This document shows positions 48,501 through 56,235 of a stretch of 64,000 nucleotides of DNA, piece by piece. Origin of the DNA: Fortiea sp. LEGE XX443 (GTDB lineage: Bacteria > Cyanobacteriota > Cyanobacteriia > Cyanobacteriales > Nostocaceae). The stretch's first letter is position 1. The number at the start of each line of letters is the position of its first letter. The DNA lies in NCBI RefSeq assembly GCF_015206815.1, contig NZ_JADEXZ010000015.1, forward strand, positions 29,089 to 93,088, read 5' to 3'. Under the pieces are notes generated by a model. It was not told the origin of the DNA. It saw nothing but the letters and a program-made list of their open reading frames with translations, and made no database searches. A program made the position numbers and the translations under genes.

Positions 48501-51276
48501 CCAACTGCTTCAAAACAGTGAGTGCCGTATTGACAGCTTCTAGCGCTTTATTTTGTGCGCCGTAAGCTTGAATTTTGACTTCATAAACTTTTACTTTTTC
48601 TAGTAATGTATTAGCACAAGCTAATACAACATCAACTAATTGCTCCATCTGGTCAAATTCACCAGCTAGATATGCTGCTTCTGCTGCTGTTTCATACAAA
48701 GCTAAAGTGAGTTCATATTGTGTTTCCCACTTATCAGATGAGAGGAGTTCGATACCAGTCCTTAAATACTTTATTGCTGCTGCATAAGCTGTTGATGCTA
48801 AAGCTTTGCGTCCAGCTATGAAATTCATTTTGGCTATTTCATCACGCTTAGTTTGGTAAGTAATTAATTCTAATGCCGTATTAAATTGATTGACAATCTG
48901 AAAAATCTTTTCTTCTCGTTCTGCTACTGGAATATTATCCAAAAGTAAGAGTCCAATTTTAAAATGAATTTGCTTCCTTTGAGTTTCTGGAATTAAAGAA
49001 TAAGCAGCTTGTTGTACTCGGTCATGGATAAACTTATATTTAGGAACTTGAAAATTATTATTGAAAAATTCTGGAGAATTTGAATTTTTGAGAATTTCAT
49101 CTGAATTATTTTCATTTTGAAATAACTTATAAAGTTCAGTCTGGGGTAAAACTATTCCCTCATGAAGAGCTATCCATAAGTCAGATGCTGTATCTACTAC
49201 AGATTTTTCATTGACGATCGCCAGAGTTTTTAAGTCAAATTCATTACCAATACAGGCAGCCAGTTTCAAGACATTTTGTGTCATTATTGGCAATTTTTCT
49301 ATTTGCCTTGCGATAAATTCTACAACATCATCTGTCAGAGCTAATGCTTGTATTGCGCCTAAATCATACTGCCAATAGCCGACCTCAAAATTAAATTTAA
49401 TTATGCCATCTTGATGTAGAGACTTCAAAAATTGAGTTGCAAAGAAGGGATTACCTTTGGTTTTAGCAAACACCATTTGCCCCAGAGGAATAGCAAGTTC
49501 TTCGTGGCAGCAAAGGGTATCAGCAATCAAAAAATTTAAATTACTTTGATTGAGAGGTGTTAAAGTAATTTGATTAATACTTGCTCCTGTTTTTTCGATT
49601 TGCTGTAATGTTAAAGATAGTGGGTGTGCTTGGTAAACTTCGTTGTTACGATATGCACCAATTATTAAAAAACATCCTTCACTTTCAGTCTGATTAACTT
49701 TTGGTTCTTCATCAACTTTCCAAGGCTCTCCATCAAATATAGGAGACCATATATTCTCTTTGATTTCCAGAGAAACTAAGGCAGAATTTTTATTGATGAC
49801 ATTAGGTTGACTCATTAAGAGTTGAATAAACTTTAAAGAAGCTGAGTCTGCCCATTGCAAATCATCTAAAAAAATCACTAAGGGATGCTCTTTAGTGCTG
49901 AATACTTGGATGAATCTTGGGAATAGTAAATTAAATCGATTTTGAGCAGCACTACCAGAGAGTTCAGTAACTTCTGGCTGTTTGCCAATAATCTGTTCAA
50001 GAACAGGAATCACATCGATAATTACCTGCGCTTGTTCACCTAATGCTGAGAGAATTTCTTCTTTCCAATGTTGAATTTGAGCATCAGTTTCTACTAGGAT
50101 TTGCCTCATTAAATCCTGAAAAGCTTGTACTAACGCTGACAAGGGAATGTCACGTTGGAATTGATCAAATTTACCTTTGATGAAATAACTGCGCTGTCTG
50201 GTAATTGGTTTATGTACTTCATTAACCACTGCGGTTTTGCCAATTCCAGAGAATCCAGCGACTAGGATCATTTCTGTTGTACCTTTAGCTATTCGCTCAA
50301 AAGCGGCAAGTAAAGTGCCAACTTCTTTTTGACGGCCATAGAGTTTTTCCGGGATGAGAAAACGGTCGGAAATATCTTTAGTTGCTAACTCAAAGGTGGC
50401 AATATTACTATTTTCTTGCCATTGGTTGTGACAAATGTCTAAGTCGTACTTAAGTCCGTAGGCACTCTGATAGCGGTCTTCGGCATTTTTGGCCATCAAC
50501 TTGCTAACAATTGCCGACAAAATTTGCGGATGATGAGGATTGATTTGGTGTACGCTTGGTGGTTGTTTTGCAATGTGAGCGTGAACTAACTCCATCAGTT
50601 CAGTGTTAGCGAAGGGTAACTGTCCGGTTAAGAGTTCAAAAAAGGTGACACCTAGAGAATAGAAATCACTGCGGTAATCAATACCACGGTTCATTCTGCC
50701 TGTTTGTTCAGGAGATATGTAAGCGAGTGTTCCTTCTAAGACGTTGGGATTTGTGAGATATTGAATTTCTCTTGGTAGGAGAGTGGCAATACTGAAGTCG
50801 ATAATTTTGATTTCCAGGGTGCTGGGGTTAATCAGGATGTTGGCAGGTTTGATGTCTTTATGAATAATGCGACTGCGATGCAGTCCTTCTAAGGTAGATG
50901 CGATCGCTATGGCAATATGGAAAAATTCTTTTAGTGTAACGCCAGATTCTTGTAAAACTTTGTTTTGTCGCCCCCAATCTTTGAGTGATATGCCGCCAAA
51001 GTCCTCCATGATTAAGGCATAACCATTGCGATAGTTTTCTAAGCACAGAGGTTGAACGATTCCTGGTAAGTTGAGGTTTTTGGTAATTGTATACTGATTG
51101 CGGAATTGAGCAATTTCGCTGAAGGTAGGATACTCATTTCGCATCAATTTAATGACCACAGGTTTTTGGTCTTGTTCTCTAATGCCTCGATAAACTAGGG
51201 TTTTGCTGCCACAATAGATTTGTTCTAAAATTTGATACCCGGCAAGAGAGAATACTTTATCAGATAAGACTAACAT
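45592..51276 (-). CDS. giant Ser/Thr kinase - AAA-type ATPase - GAF - histidine kinase
   Basis: A signalling protein of about 1,894 residues (ATG 51276; GTG at 51291 adds five). The Ser/Thr kinase at about 15-270 has VVIKLM and the catalytic [11 protein letters not shown] loop, with DFS in place of DFG. An ATPase follows with Walker [11 protein letters not shown] (about 348) and [11 protein letters not shown] long helical repeat region spans about 700-1380, then a GAF domain (about 1430-1570). The histidine kinase has H1647 (GIAHEINNP), NAIDAL, ADNGSGM and GSGTGLGLS. No receiver domain is present. It is convergent with the P450, five bases apart. The same type of kinase flanks Nostoc terpene clusters. 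Confidence 0.92.
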   Translation of the reverse strand: MLVLSDKVFSLAGYQILEQIYCGSKTLVYRGIREQDQKPVVIKLMRNEYPTFSEIAQFRNQYTITKNLNLPGIVQPLCLENYRNGYALIMEDFGGISLKDWGRQNKVLQESGVTLKEFFHIAIAIASTLEGLHRSRIIHKDIKPANILINPSTLEIKIIDFSIATLLPREIQYLTNPNVLEGTLAYISPEQTGRMNRGIDYRSDFYSLGVTFFELLTGQLPFANTELMELVHAHIAKQPPSVHQINPHHPQILSAIVSKLMAKNAEDRYQSAYGLKYDLDICHNQWQENSNIATFELATKDISDRFLIPEKLYGRQKEVGTLLAAFERIAKGTTEMILVAGFSGIGKTAVVNEVHKPITRQRSYFIKGKFDQFQRDIPLSALVQAFQDLMRQILVETDAQIQHWKEEILSALGEQAQVIIDVIPVLEQIIGKQPEVTELSGSAAQNRFNLLFPRFIQVFSTKEHPLVIFLDDLQWADSASLKFIQLLMSQPNVINKNSALVSLEIKENIWSPIFDGEPWKVDEEPKVNQTESEGCFLIIGAYRNNEVYQAHPLSLTLQQIEKTGASINQITLTPLNQSNLNFLIADTLCCHEELAIPLGQMVFAKTKGNPFFATQFLKSLHQDGIIKFNFEVGYWQYDLGAIQALALTDDVVEFIARQIEKLPIMTQNVLKLAACIGNEFDLKTLAIVNEKSVVDTASDLWIALHEGIVLPQTELYKLFQNENNSDEILKNSNSPEFFNNNFQVPKYKFIHDRVQQAAYSLIPETQRKQIHFKIGLLLLDNIPVAEREEKIFQIVNQFNTALELITYQTKRDEIAKMNFIAGRKALASTAYAAAIKYLRTGIELLSSDKWETQYELTLALYETAAEAAYLAGEFDQMEQLVDVVLACANTLLEKVKVYEVKIQAYGAQNKALEAVNTALTVLKQLGVEFPENPSQSDIQMVMAEITSNLSGKCIEDLVNLPEMTAAQPSSVMRILSGVSSWVYQAYPQLFPLIVMKQIELSLKYGNAILSAYAYVLYGLMLSGIMGDIKSGYEFGDLAVNLTDKFNAEELKAKVIQIFYATIAHWKKHTKDIVNPLLEGYSTGLQTGDLEFAGYCLYSHSYSSYFIGRELAGLASEMASYSNAISQIKQEIIFNWHNIYHQSVLNLLQEATEKSSNLIGEAYNEEEMLPIHQQAQDGVGLIYLYFNKLYLCYLFRDFPQAIENSKLAEIYLDSGVGNLVFPLFHFYDSLAQIAVYADAIDSEQKHILDKVQINQEKMQKWADHAPMNYLHKFYLVEAEKYRVTSQYLEAIESYDRAISLAKENEYINEEALANELAARFYLEWGKNKIAQTYLTDAYYCYVRWGAKAKVDDLAKHYPQLLMPILQHEKLSLQSSEKITVSTHQSLSNQCSYQTLISSKTSISDALDLAVVIKASQALSGEIDMEELLAKLMQVVMENAGASKSALILSEGNNLELKVTAVSSSANFDPISTQFPSIHVESSYDVPITLMKHVKRTGEVFVVDDAKAVAFLAGDRYIIREQPKSLLCIPIINQGKLLGILYLENNLTTGAFTRDRVEVIKLLTTQAAISLENAILYENLAKANQNLEEYSHRLEEKVEARTQELHNKNQHLQQALQELQHTQIQLVQSEKMSSLGQMVAGIAHEINNPINFIHGNIAHASEYVEDLLDLLAIYRHECANVSDLVQEKAAKIDVDFLAEDLPKILDSMRVGSSRIRNIVLGLRNFSRLDESEMKAVDIYEGIDNTLMILQHRLKEKSDRPEIEVIKKYVKIPEISCYAGQLNQVFMNILSNAIDALDESTVNNAELLTKPQICICTELANSNTLRIRIADNGSGMTEAVRKKIFDPFFTTKPVGSGTGLGLSISYQVVVDKHKGQLTCDSTPGKGTEFVIEIPIQQ

Positions 51277-51419
51277 TGCAGCAGTGTTCACAATATTTTT
51301 ACTGTGCTTAGTATTCCCTTTGACTCAGCTTATTTAACGTCGAGTGAGTAAGTAGGTGGTTGAGAAAAAACCAAACTATGTGTAGAAAAATGAACTGAGC
51401 TAAAACCTTCTTCACTCAC

Positions 51420-51455
51420 CTCGACTGCGATCGGTGGTCGCCGATCGCAGTCGAG
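51420..51455. repeat. perfect 15-bp hairpin with HIP1-like core
   Basis: CTCGACTGCGATCGG (51420-51434) and CCGATCGCAGTCGAG (51441-51455) pair perfectly around TGGTCG. It lies upstream of the giant kinase, between it and the MAPEG gene. It could be a dispersed repeat or a terminator for MAPEG-direction read-through. Confidence 0.65.
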
Positions 51456-51538
51456 GCGCGACCACTTGCCACTTATACGGTTTTATATAACAGCGAAGTA
51501 TATATAGATAGAGCGTTAAATTAACGCTCTACAGCAGT

Positions 51539-51931
51539 TTATGACTGCACCAAAACCAAAATAATACCAACAAGCGAACCCAAAAGTAGCACTGTACCAC
51601 TCATAGCACTAATGCCAAAGCCAATCATCCGCTTTTCGGCAGCCTGATAATATCCCCAAGCGTAAGTAATTCGACCTATAAGCCAGATAGCGCCGATAAT
51701 TGCCCCCCATAACGGGTTGACATAAAAAGAGAACAACCATAAACCAGGAATAAATAAAACCGTCTGCTCTAGGGTATTCTGTTGAACGCGCAGCACTCGC
51801 TCAAAGTTGGCATTACCTGTCATTTGGGGTGGTGATACTTTATATTTGGCTCTAGCTCGACCAACATTAATTGTGATCACCAAGTAGAGTAGTAGTGTCA
51901 AAGCAGTGATCAGACTAGTCCAAGGCGACAT
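51539..51931 (-). CDS. MAPEG family membrane protein
   Basis: A 130-residue protein with four membrane helices (about 5-22, 54-72, 75-92 and 103-127). The MAPEG signature is visible as FERVLRVQQNTLEQTVLFIPGLW, with GRITYAWGYYQAAEKRMIGF later. Eukaryotic relatives are glutathione-dependent transferases and leukotriene synthases. Bacterial members are poorly characterised. It lies 262 bases upstream of the giant kinase on the same strand and is unlikely to belong to that operon. Confidence 0.9.
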   Translation of the reverse strand: MSPWTSLITALTLLLYLVITINVGRARAKYKVSPPQMTGNANFERVLRVQQNTLEQTVLFIPGLWLFSFYVNPLWGAIIGAIWLIGRITYAWGYYQAAEKRMIGFGISAMSGTVLLLGSLVGIILVLVQS

Positions 51932-52148
51932 ATCAAAATCCTCGTGTACAAAAAAAGTATAATTCTTTAGTCACATAAATACGCGTTCACGAAGTGTCTC
52001 CTTGGGAGAATTGCCCAAAAACTAAATTTTTATTGAAAAAAAATTGAGCGATCGCTTAGTTCACCAGGATAATGTTAAGATTTATGCAGTTTTTTGCAGC
52101 CATGTTGTAATTTTTAAACTTTAGATTTTTCTTCACAAAATCAATTCT

Positions 52149-52550
52149 ATGACTAATCAAATTCCTGCAAAACTCAAGCAAGCTTCCAATAGTTTGCTCA
52201 TGATGAGTGAATCTGAGTATCCCTTTGAAGTTGTTTTATGGCCTGGACAAGCCCAAGAAACTTTGACAAATCAAAAACTTCTTCAGTTAACAGATCATCC
52301 CCCAGAGACATCAATAGAAACAGTAGAACTAGATTATTTATTTCGTAACTGTGCTGAAGAAAAAGAATGGCACGATGAAATCCAAAAACAAGATGTGCAG
52401 AAATTTCAATCCCTTGTCAACACACTAAAAGATAACCTTACAGATATCAAAGTTTATCGTTTGGGTACGATAAATATTGATGTCTATATTATTGGTAAAA
52501 CAACCTCTGGTGATTTAGCCGGAATTTCCACAAAAGTTGTAGAAACCTAA
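52149..52550 (+). CDS. nuiA: nuclease A inhibitor, NuiA-like
   Basis: A 133-residue inhibitor of the sugar-nonspecific nuclease NucA. The sequence closely follows Anabaena NuiA from memory: LKQASNSLLMMSESEYPFEV near the start, VYRLGTINIDVYIIGKT, and the C-terminus AGISTKVVET, whose last residues enter the nuclease active site in the known complex. The Thr-Glu... C-terminal end is intact. No nucA lies in the window. It is preceded by a 217-base gap and stands alone on the plus strand. Confidence 0.93.
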   Translation: MTNQIPAKLKQASNSLLMMSESEYPFEVVLWPGQAQETLTNQKLLQLTDHPPETSIETVELDYLFRNCAEEKEWHDEIQKQDVQKFQSLVNTLKDNLTDIKVYRLGTINIDVYIIGKTTSGDLAGISTKVVET

Positions 52551-52920
52551 GAGGATGTTTGAAAAGTATTATTGCTAACATTAAAATCTAAAAAACCTAA
52601 CCCCCATTTCCTTCTAAGAAACGAGGGTTTTACGGCCTCTCTCTCAATACAGTTCGGTTAACAGATTTCTATTTGATTGTGTCGGAAAAACCAAGAATTG
52701 GGGGGATTCTCCCCCAAGCCCCCGATTGGGGGCATTCTGCCGCCCCCAAACCCCCTACAGAAGGATAGTTGTGTTTGGGCTGAAGTTTCAATTTTTTCTT
52801 AACCGAACCGTATTGGCCTCTCTCTGGTTGCTTAACAGTAGACTAACGCCAACGGGGAGAGGTTTTTGGTATTCTTCTCTTGCAAAGACACTAACGTGAA
52901 CACAACTTACCAAGCGTTCT
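52551..52920. other. gap containing a nested MITE insertion
   Basis: The 370 bases between nuiA and a small membrane-protein gene hold no gene. Most of it is the 169-bp element described separately, inserted into an AACCCCC...GGAGAGG type dispersed repeat. Confidence 0.55.
52646..52814. mobile_element. 169-bp MITE with 16-bp inverted ends and 11-bp target duplication
   Basis: Ends AATACAGTTCGGTTAA (52646-52661) and TTAACCGAACCGTATT (52799-52814) pair with one mismatch. The flanks GGCCTCTCTCT at 52634-52644 and 52815-52825 are identical, one base off the left end, indicating target duplication. The interior is C/G-tract rich (GGGGGATTCTCCCCC). It encodes nothing. The target was another dispersed repeat. 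Confidence 0.8.
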
Positions 52921-53118
52921 CTAAGAGGGTGTTTGTTTCTGTGCTTGGAATCGCCATAGTAGAGCGATCGCCATAATAATAGTAGGTAACAAAACTAAAA
53001 TTAAGGCATTCGTCGCTGTTGCGGGAATTGCGACACTTGGCAGTACATCCTTAATTAATAGAGATAATAAAGCTGAGAGCAACAGCAATTTAACAATAAA
53101 ACTTAGCTGATTTTCCAT
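52921..53118 (-). CDS. small two-helix membrane protein
   Basis: From the ATG at 53118 the protein has 65 residues; a GTG at 53136 is alternative. Two hydrophobic segments (about 5-22 and 35-56) flank a short DVLPSVAIPAT loop, and the C-terminus is basic (RFQAQKQTPS). No family is recognised. It could be a photosynthesis- or stress-linked small protein, but no evidence exists here. No strong ribosome site is seen. Confidence 0.5.
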   Translation of the reverse strand: MENQLSFIVKLLLLSALLSLLIKDVLPSVAIPATATNALILVLLPTIIMAIALLWRFQAQKQTPS

Positions 53119-53220
53119 AGCAGTACAGCAATTCACATTTTTATTTAGGGTACACTCGGATTTAGACTAAACGCACTAGTCTCTACAATTTTTATAAATA
53201 CAGAGATGTATGAAAATCAA

Positions 53221-53250
53221 AGTAGAGACGCGATATATCGCGTCTCTACT
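53221..53250. repeat. 30-bp perfect palindrome AGTAGAGACGCGATA
   Basis: The sequence AGTAGAGACGCGATA is followed directly by its exact complement. Related GTAGAGACG arms occur at 3616-3646. It is a dispersed cyanobacterial palindrome in the spacer upstream of the small membrane protein gene. Confidence 0.7.
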
Positions 53251-53278
53251 TATGTGCATCGTGATTAGAGTGAAATGG

Positions 53279-53383
53279 TATCGCAGGTGACAGGGAACAG
53301 GTGACAGGTGACAGGGTTAAAAGTCTTTTAGTGCATGAGTTTTATCATTGGCCGATGTCCTAACTGCCTTGGCTACTGCTATA
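53279..53383. mobile_element. 105-bp MITE-like element, copy 2
   Basis: Identical in length to the element at 23196-23300 and collinear with it. Ends are TATCGCAG and CTGCTATA, the left end with one change. Shared interior blocks are GGTGACAGG, ACAGGGTTAAAA, GATGTCCT and GGCTACTG. TA flanks both ends. It lies between the small membrane-protein gene and the glucokinase-like gene. Confidence 0.75.
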
Positions 53384-53420
53384 TGATATAATACGCAGAG
53401 CGTCTACGCTTTTGACATTC

Positions 53421-54128
53421 CTAATCGCGCCACAAAGCAATTCCACCCAACAAACCTGTGACATTGGGTATAAGCTTGACATTCAAAGGTAGTTGTAAAT
53501 TCACCTTCACAGCCTCACCACCACCGATATAGAGATAATCATAATTAAACAAGTGCTGCAAAGAAGCGATCGCTTTTTCTAAACGCCGATTCCATTTTTT
53601 CTCACCATACTTTTGTAAAGCCGCTCGTCCTAGCTGTTCTTCGTAAGTCTGTCCTTTGCGAAACTCATGGTGTCCCATTTCCATATTCGGCACTAGTTTA
53701 CCATCAACAAATAAAGCCGAACCAAACCCTGTTCCCAAGGTAATTACCAATTCCACACCTTTACCGGCGATCGCGCCTAAGCCTTGCATATCTGCATCAT
53801 TAATCACCCGTACTGGCTTATTTAAACGTTGTGATAATACTGCTTGCAAGTCGAAGCCAATCCAATCAGAATCTAAGTTTACTGCTGTTTCTGTAACTCC
53901 GCAGCGCACCACACCAGGAAAACCCACAGAAACCCGATGAAACTCACCTTGAGCAGCCGCTAAAATTGCGATCGCATTGATTACTACTTCTGGTTTTGCT
54001 GGAGATGGTGTATCTACCCGCGCTCTATCAGTTAGCGGTGTACCAGTAATATCTAATACCATTGCCTTCACACCACTACCACCAATATCAACTGATAAAG
54101 TGCGAATTGAACCGTTGTCTTCAACCAT
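53421..54128 (-). CDS. ROK family polyphosphate glucokinase-like kinase
   Basis: A 235-residue sugar kinase that would phosphorylate glucose using polyphosphate or ATP. The phosphate-1 motif is SVDIGGSGVKAMVLD (residues 14-28), the catalytic aspartate is in VINDADMQGLGA, and a LGTGFGSALFVDG phosphate-2 motif follows. A PNMEMGHHEF segment resembles the substrate loop of polyphosphate glucokinases. The compact length favours that group over general ROK repressors. The divergent neighbour is a creatininase family gene. Confidence 0.82.
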   Translation of the reverse strand: MVEDNGSIRTLSVDIGGSGVKAMVLDITGTPLTDRARVDTPSPAKPEVVINAIAILAAAQGEFHRVSVGFPGVVRCGVTETAVNLDSDWIGFDLQAVLSQRLNKPVRVINDADMQGLGAIAGKGVELVITLGTGFGSALFVDGKLVPNMEMGHHEFRKGQTYEEQLGRAALQKYGEKKWNRRLEKAIASLQHLFNYDYLYIGGGEAVKVNLQLPLNVKLIPNVTGLLGGIALWRD

Positions 54129-54227
54129 TTAATTTTCCCTATTACTACTTGTTCTCTGGCTATTATGCGTCCCTGCTTCTGGTAATATCCTGATGTGTTG
54201 ATAGTCTTCACAAGACTCAAAATTAAA

Positions 54228-55028
54228 ATGCACAGCTTTATTCCCCCAGAACGCTTTTTTCCTTACCTGACTTGGACTGAAATTCGAGCAATGCCTAATA
54301 AGGAAAATGTCGTAATTATCCAACCTGTAGGGGCAATTGAACAGCACGGCCCCCATTTACCATTGATTGTAGATGCGGCGATTGGTGTTGGGGTACTGGG
54401 AAAAGCCCTCACTAAGCTAGATGCAAACATTCCCGCCTATGCTTTGCCCACTCTCTATTATGGTAAATCTAACGAACATTGGCACTTTCCCGGAACAATT
54501 ACCCTCAGTTCCGAAACGCTGACAGCAACAATTATGGAAGTGGGAGAAAGTATTTACCGGGCTGGGTTTAGAAAATTTGTCTTGATGAATTCCCACGGCG
54601 GACAACCCCAAATCATGCAAATGGCAGCGCGAGATTTACATGTAAAATATGATGACTTTTTAGTATTTCCCTTGTTTACTTGGCGTGTGCCTAACATCAC
54701 TAAAGAATTGTTAACTCCCAAGGAAGCTAAACTGGGTATGCACGCTGGGGACGCAGAAACTAGCATTATGTTGGCAATTTTACCAGAACAGGTAAAACTC
54801 GAAAAAGCTGTTGCCGAATATCCTCCAGAACAACCAGAAAGTACATTAATTAGTTGGGAAGGTCAATTACCCGTATCATGGACAACACGAGATATTAGTA
54901 AAAGTGGTGTAATTGGTGACGCGACAACCGCAACCAAAGAAAAAGGCGATCGCATCCTCGAATCTGTATCTGATGGGTGGGTGCAAGTGATTAAAGATAT
55001 TTACGCATTTGGACTACCACAAAATTAG
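54228..55028 (+). CDS. creatininase family amidohydrolase
   Basis: A 266-residue metal-dependent hydrolase of the creatininase/MftE fold. Metal and active-site blocks are GAIEQHGPHLPLIVDA, the NSHGGQPQIMQ motif and the GMHAGDAETS segment. Members act on creatinine, pterin-related or peptide substrates; the substrate here is unknown. The ATG at 54228 is chosen because the upstream GTG at 54195 gives an atypical N-terminus. It diverges from the glucokinase-like gene, with 99 bases between starts. Confidence 0.87.
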   Translation: MHSFIPPERFFPYLTWTEIRAMPNKENVVIIQPVGAIEQHGPHLPLIVDAAIGVGVLGKALTKLDANIPAYALPTLYYGKSNEHWHFPGTITLSSETLTATIMEVGESIYRAGFRKFVLMNSHGGQPQIMQMAARDLHVKYDDFLVFPLFTWRVPNITKELLTPKEAKLGMHAGDAETSIMLAILPEQVKLEKAVAEYPPEQPESTLISWEGQLPVSWTTRDISKSGVIGDATTATKEKGDRILESVSDGWVQVIKDIYAFGLPQN

Positions 55029-55245
55029 TCATAAATAAGTACCTAAACAGAATTAATTACACACATTATTTTTCTGTTCCCTGTTTCCTCTGTCCACGAA
55101 TGAATTTAATTTTGTGCAACTACTTAAGGGTAAAGAATGTCTGTTAATCACTTCCAGCCATCTCTAGATTTGCTAGTGTAAAGTTAGTGCTTGTCAGTAG
55201 AACGGGCAATTTATTTTTATCAATAGCAAATAAGAGATTATAATT

Positions 55246-55782
55246 ATGGCGGCATTTGAACCTAATAGCAATCGTTCTTATAGCCAAGAAGATGTACAAC
55301 GCATTCTTCAATTGGCGATCACTCGTCAAGCTGACGACCAAGACAAAGAATTTTCTTATGAACTACTGTTAGAAATTGCTGGCGAGTTAGACATTTCGCC
55401 TGATTCTTTACAACTAGCAGAACGAGACTGGCGATCGCAACAAAGTGAAATTCAACAACGTCAGGCTTTTGACGCTTACCGTCTCTCAAGATTTAAAAAG
55501 CGGTTGGGCAATTTTGCCATTGTCAATACTGTTTTAATATCAATTAACTTTATTGCTACCACTGGTCATATTTTGTTGTTTCCTTGGTCGCTCTACATTT
55601 TACTCTTCTGGGGATTGAACATTGGGCTAGATTTTTGGAATAACTTTCATGCTAAAGGTGAAGAGTATGAAATAGCTTTTCAAAAATGGTATCGCAAGCA
55701 TCAGCTAAAGCAGAACATGAATACAGTTTTGCAAACCGCCAATACACTCGTAAATAAATGGTTTAAGACATTGCAGATTTAG
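55246..55782 (+). CDS. 2TM domain protein
   Basis: A 178-residue protein. The N-terminal soluble part (YSQEDVQRILQLAITRQADD...FSYELLLEIAGELDISPDSL) resembles a helical domain shared by cyanobacterial 2TM proteins. The 2TM domain follows at about 82-150: RFKKRLGNFAIVNTVLISINFI, then FPWSLYILLFWGLNIGLDFW, with a conserved Asp/Trp pair. The function is unknown; related domains are fused to signalling LytTR or kinase proteins. A good intrinsic terminator follows. Confidence 0.75.
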   Translation: MAAFEPNSNRSYSQEDVQRILQLAITRQADDQDKEFSYELLLEIAGELDISPDSLQLAERDWRSQQSEIQQRQAFDAYRLSRFKKRLGNFAIVNTVLISINFIATTGHILLFPWSLYILLFWGLNIGLDFWNNFHAKGEEYEIAFQKWYRKHQLKQNMNTVLQTANTLVNKWFKTLQI

Positions 55783-55811
55783 GCGATCGTAAAAATACAC
55801 ATCCTGAAACC

Positions 55812-55842
55812 AAACCCCGACAGTTAAGAAAAATCGGGGTTT
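55812..55842 (+). terminator. intrinsic terminator after the 2TM gene
   Basis: Stem AAACCCCGA (55812-55820) with TCGGGGTTT (55834-55842) and a 13-base loop, followed by TTTTAATTTTT. It begins 29 bases after the stop codon and has the classic stem plus T-run. Confidence 0.8.
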
Positions 55843-55943
55843 TAATTTTTGGTTGATTGTTGTGGCGATCGCTACTGGCGAAAAAATTTAAAGTAATAAG
55901 TTGTGTTGACGCAAGAAAACCTAACACCAATACACATATCTTC

Positions 55944-56048
55944 TTGCATCGCCCGTCCATAAGATTGTATCGACTTGCAATCGTATTGCATTGCCCGGCT
56001 ATAAGATTGCATCGTCCTGCAATCGTATTGCATCAATCTGTCAAATTT
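55944..56048. repeat. degenerate 21-bp tandem repeat, 4-5 units
   Basis: Units TTGCATCGCCCGTCCATAAG(A), TTGTATCGACTTGCAATCGT(A), TTGCATTGCCCGGCTATAAG(A) and TTGCATCGTCCTGCAATCGT(A) run without gaps, then a partial fifth. They alternate A-B-A-B, so a 42-bp order is obvious. The plus-strand frame gives heptads such as HRPSIRL, YRLAIVL and HCPAIRL. The period equals that of the arrays at 5102 and 30515, with different unit sequence. Confidence 0.85.
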
Positions 56049-56169
56049 TTTTCCCTACACCCTCAAATTGTTGCAAAAAATGCAACAAAAACAGAAATAA
56101 TCTTGCAAATTAGTAAGATAACAACAGATTTTCCGCAATATCTCTGATGACAAGTGAATAAAGGTGGTC

Positions 56170-56202
56170 AGATCCCCGACTTCTTAAAGAAGTCGGGGAT
56201 CT
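56170..56202. repeat. 33-bp perfect inverted repeat AGATCCCCGACTTCTT
   Basis: Arms of 16 bases (56170-56185, 56187-56202) pair perfectly about a single base. It lies 34 bases upstream of the second CHAT gene start. It is a dispersed repeat in Nostoc-type genomes and would form a strong hairpin on either strand. Confidence 0.75.
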
Positions 56203-56235
56203 ATTAACCCATCATCAAATTACGAATTACGAACT

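Noticed and set aside
55857..56147. 96-codon plus-strand frame with HRPAIVL-like heptads
   Set aside because: Same artefact from the third 21-bp array; the ends run into unrelated sequence.
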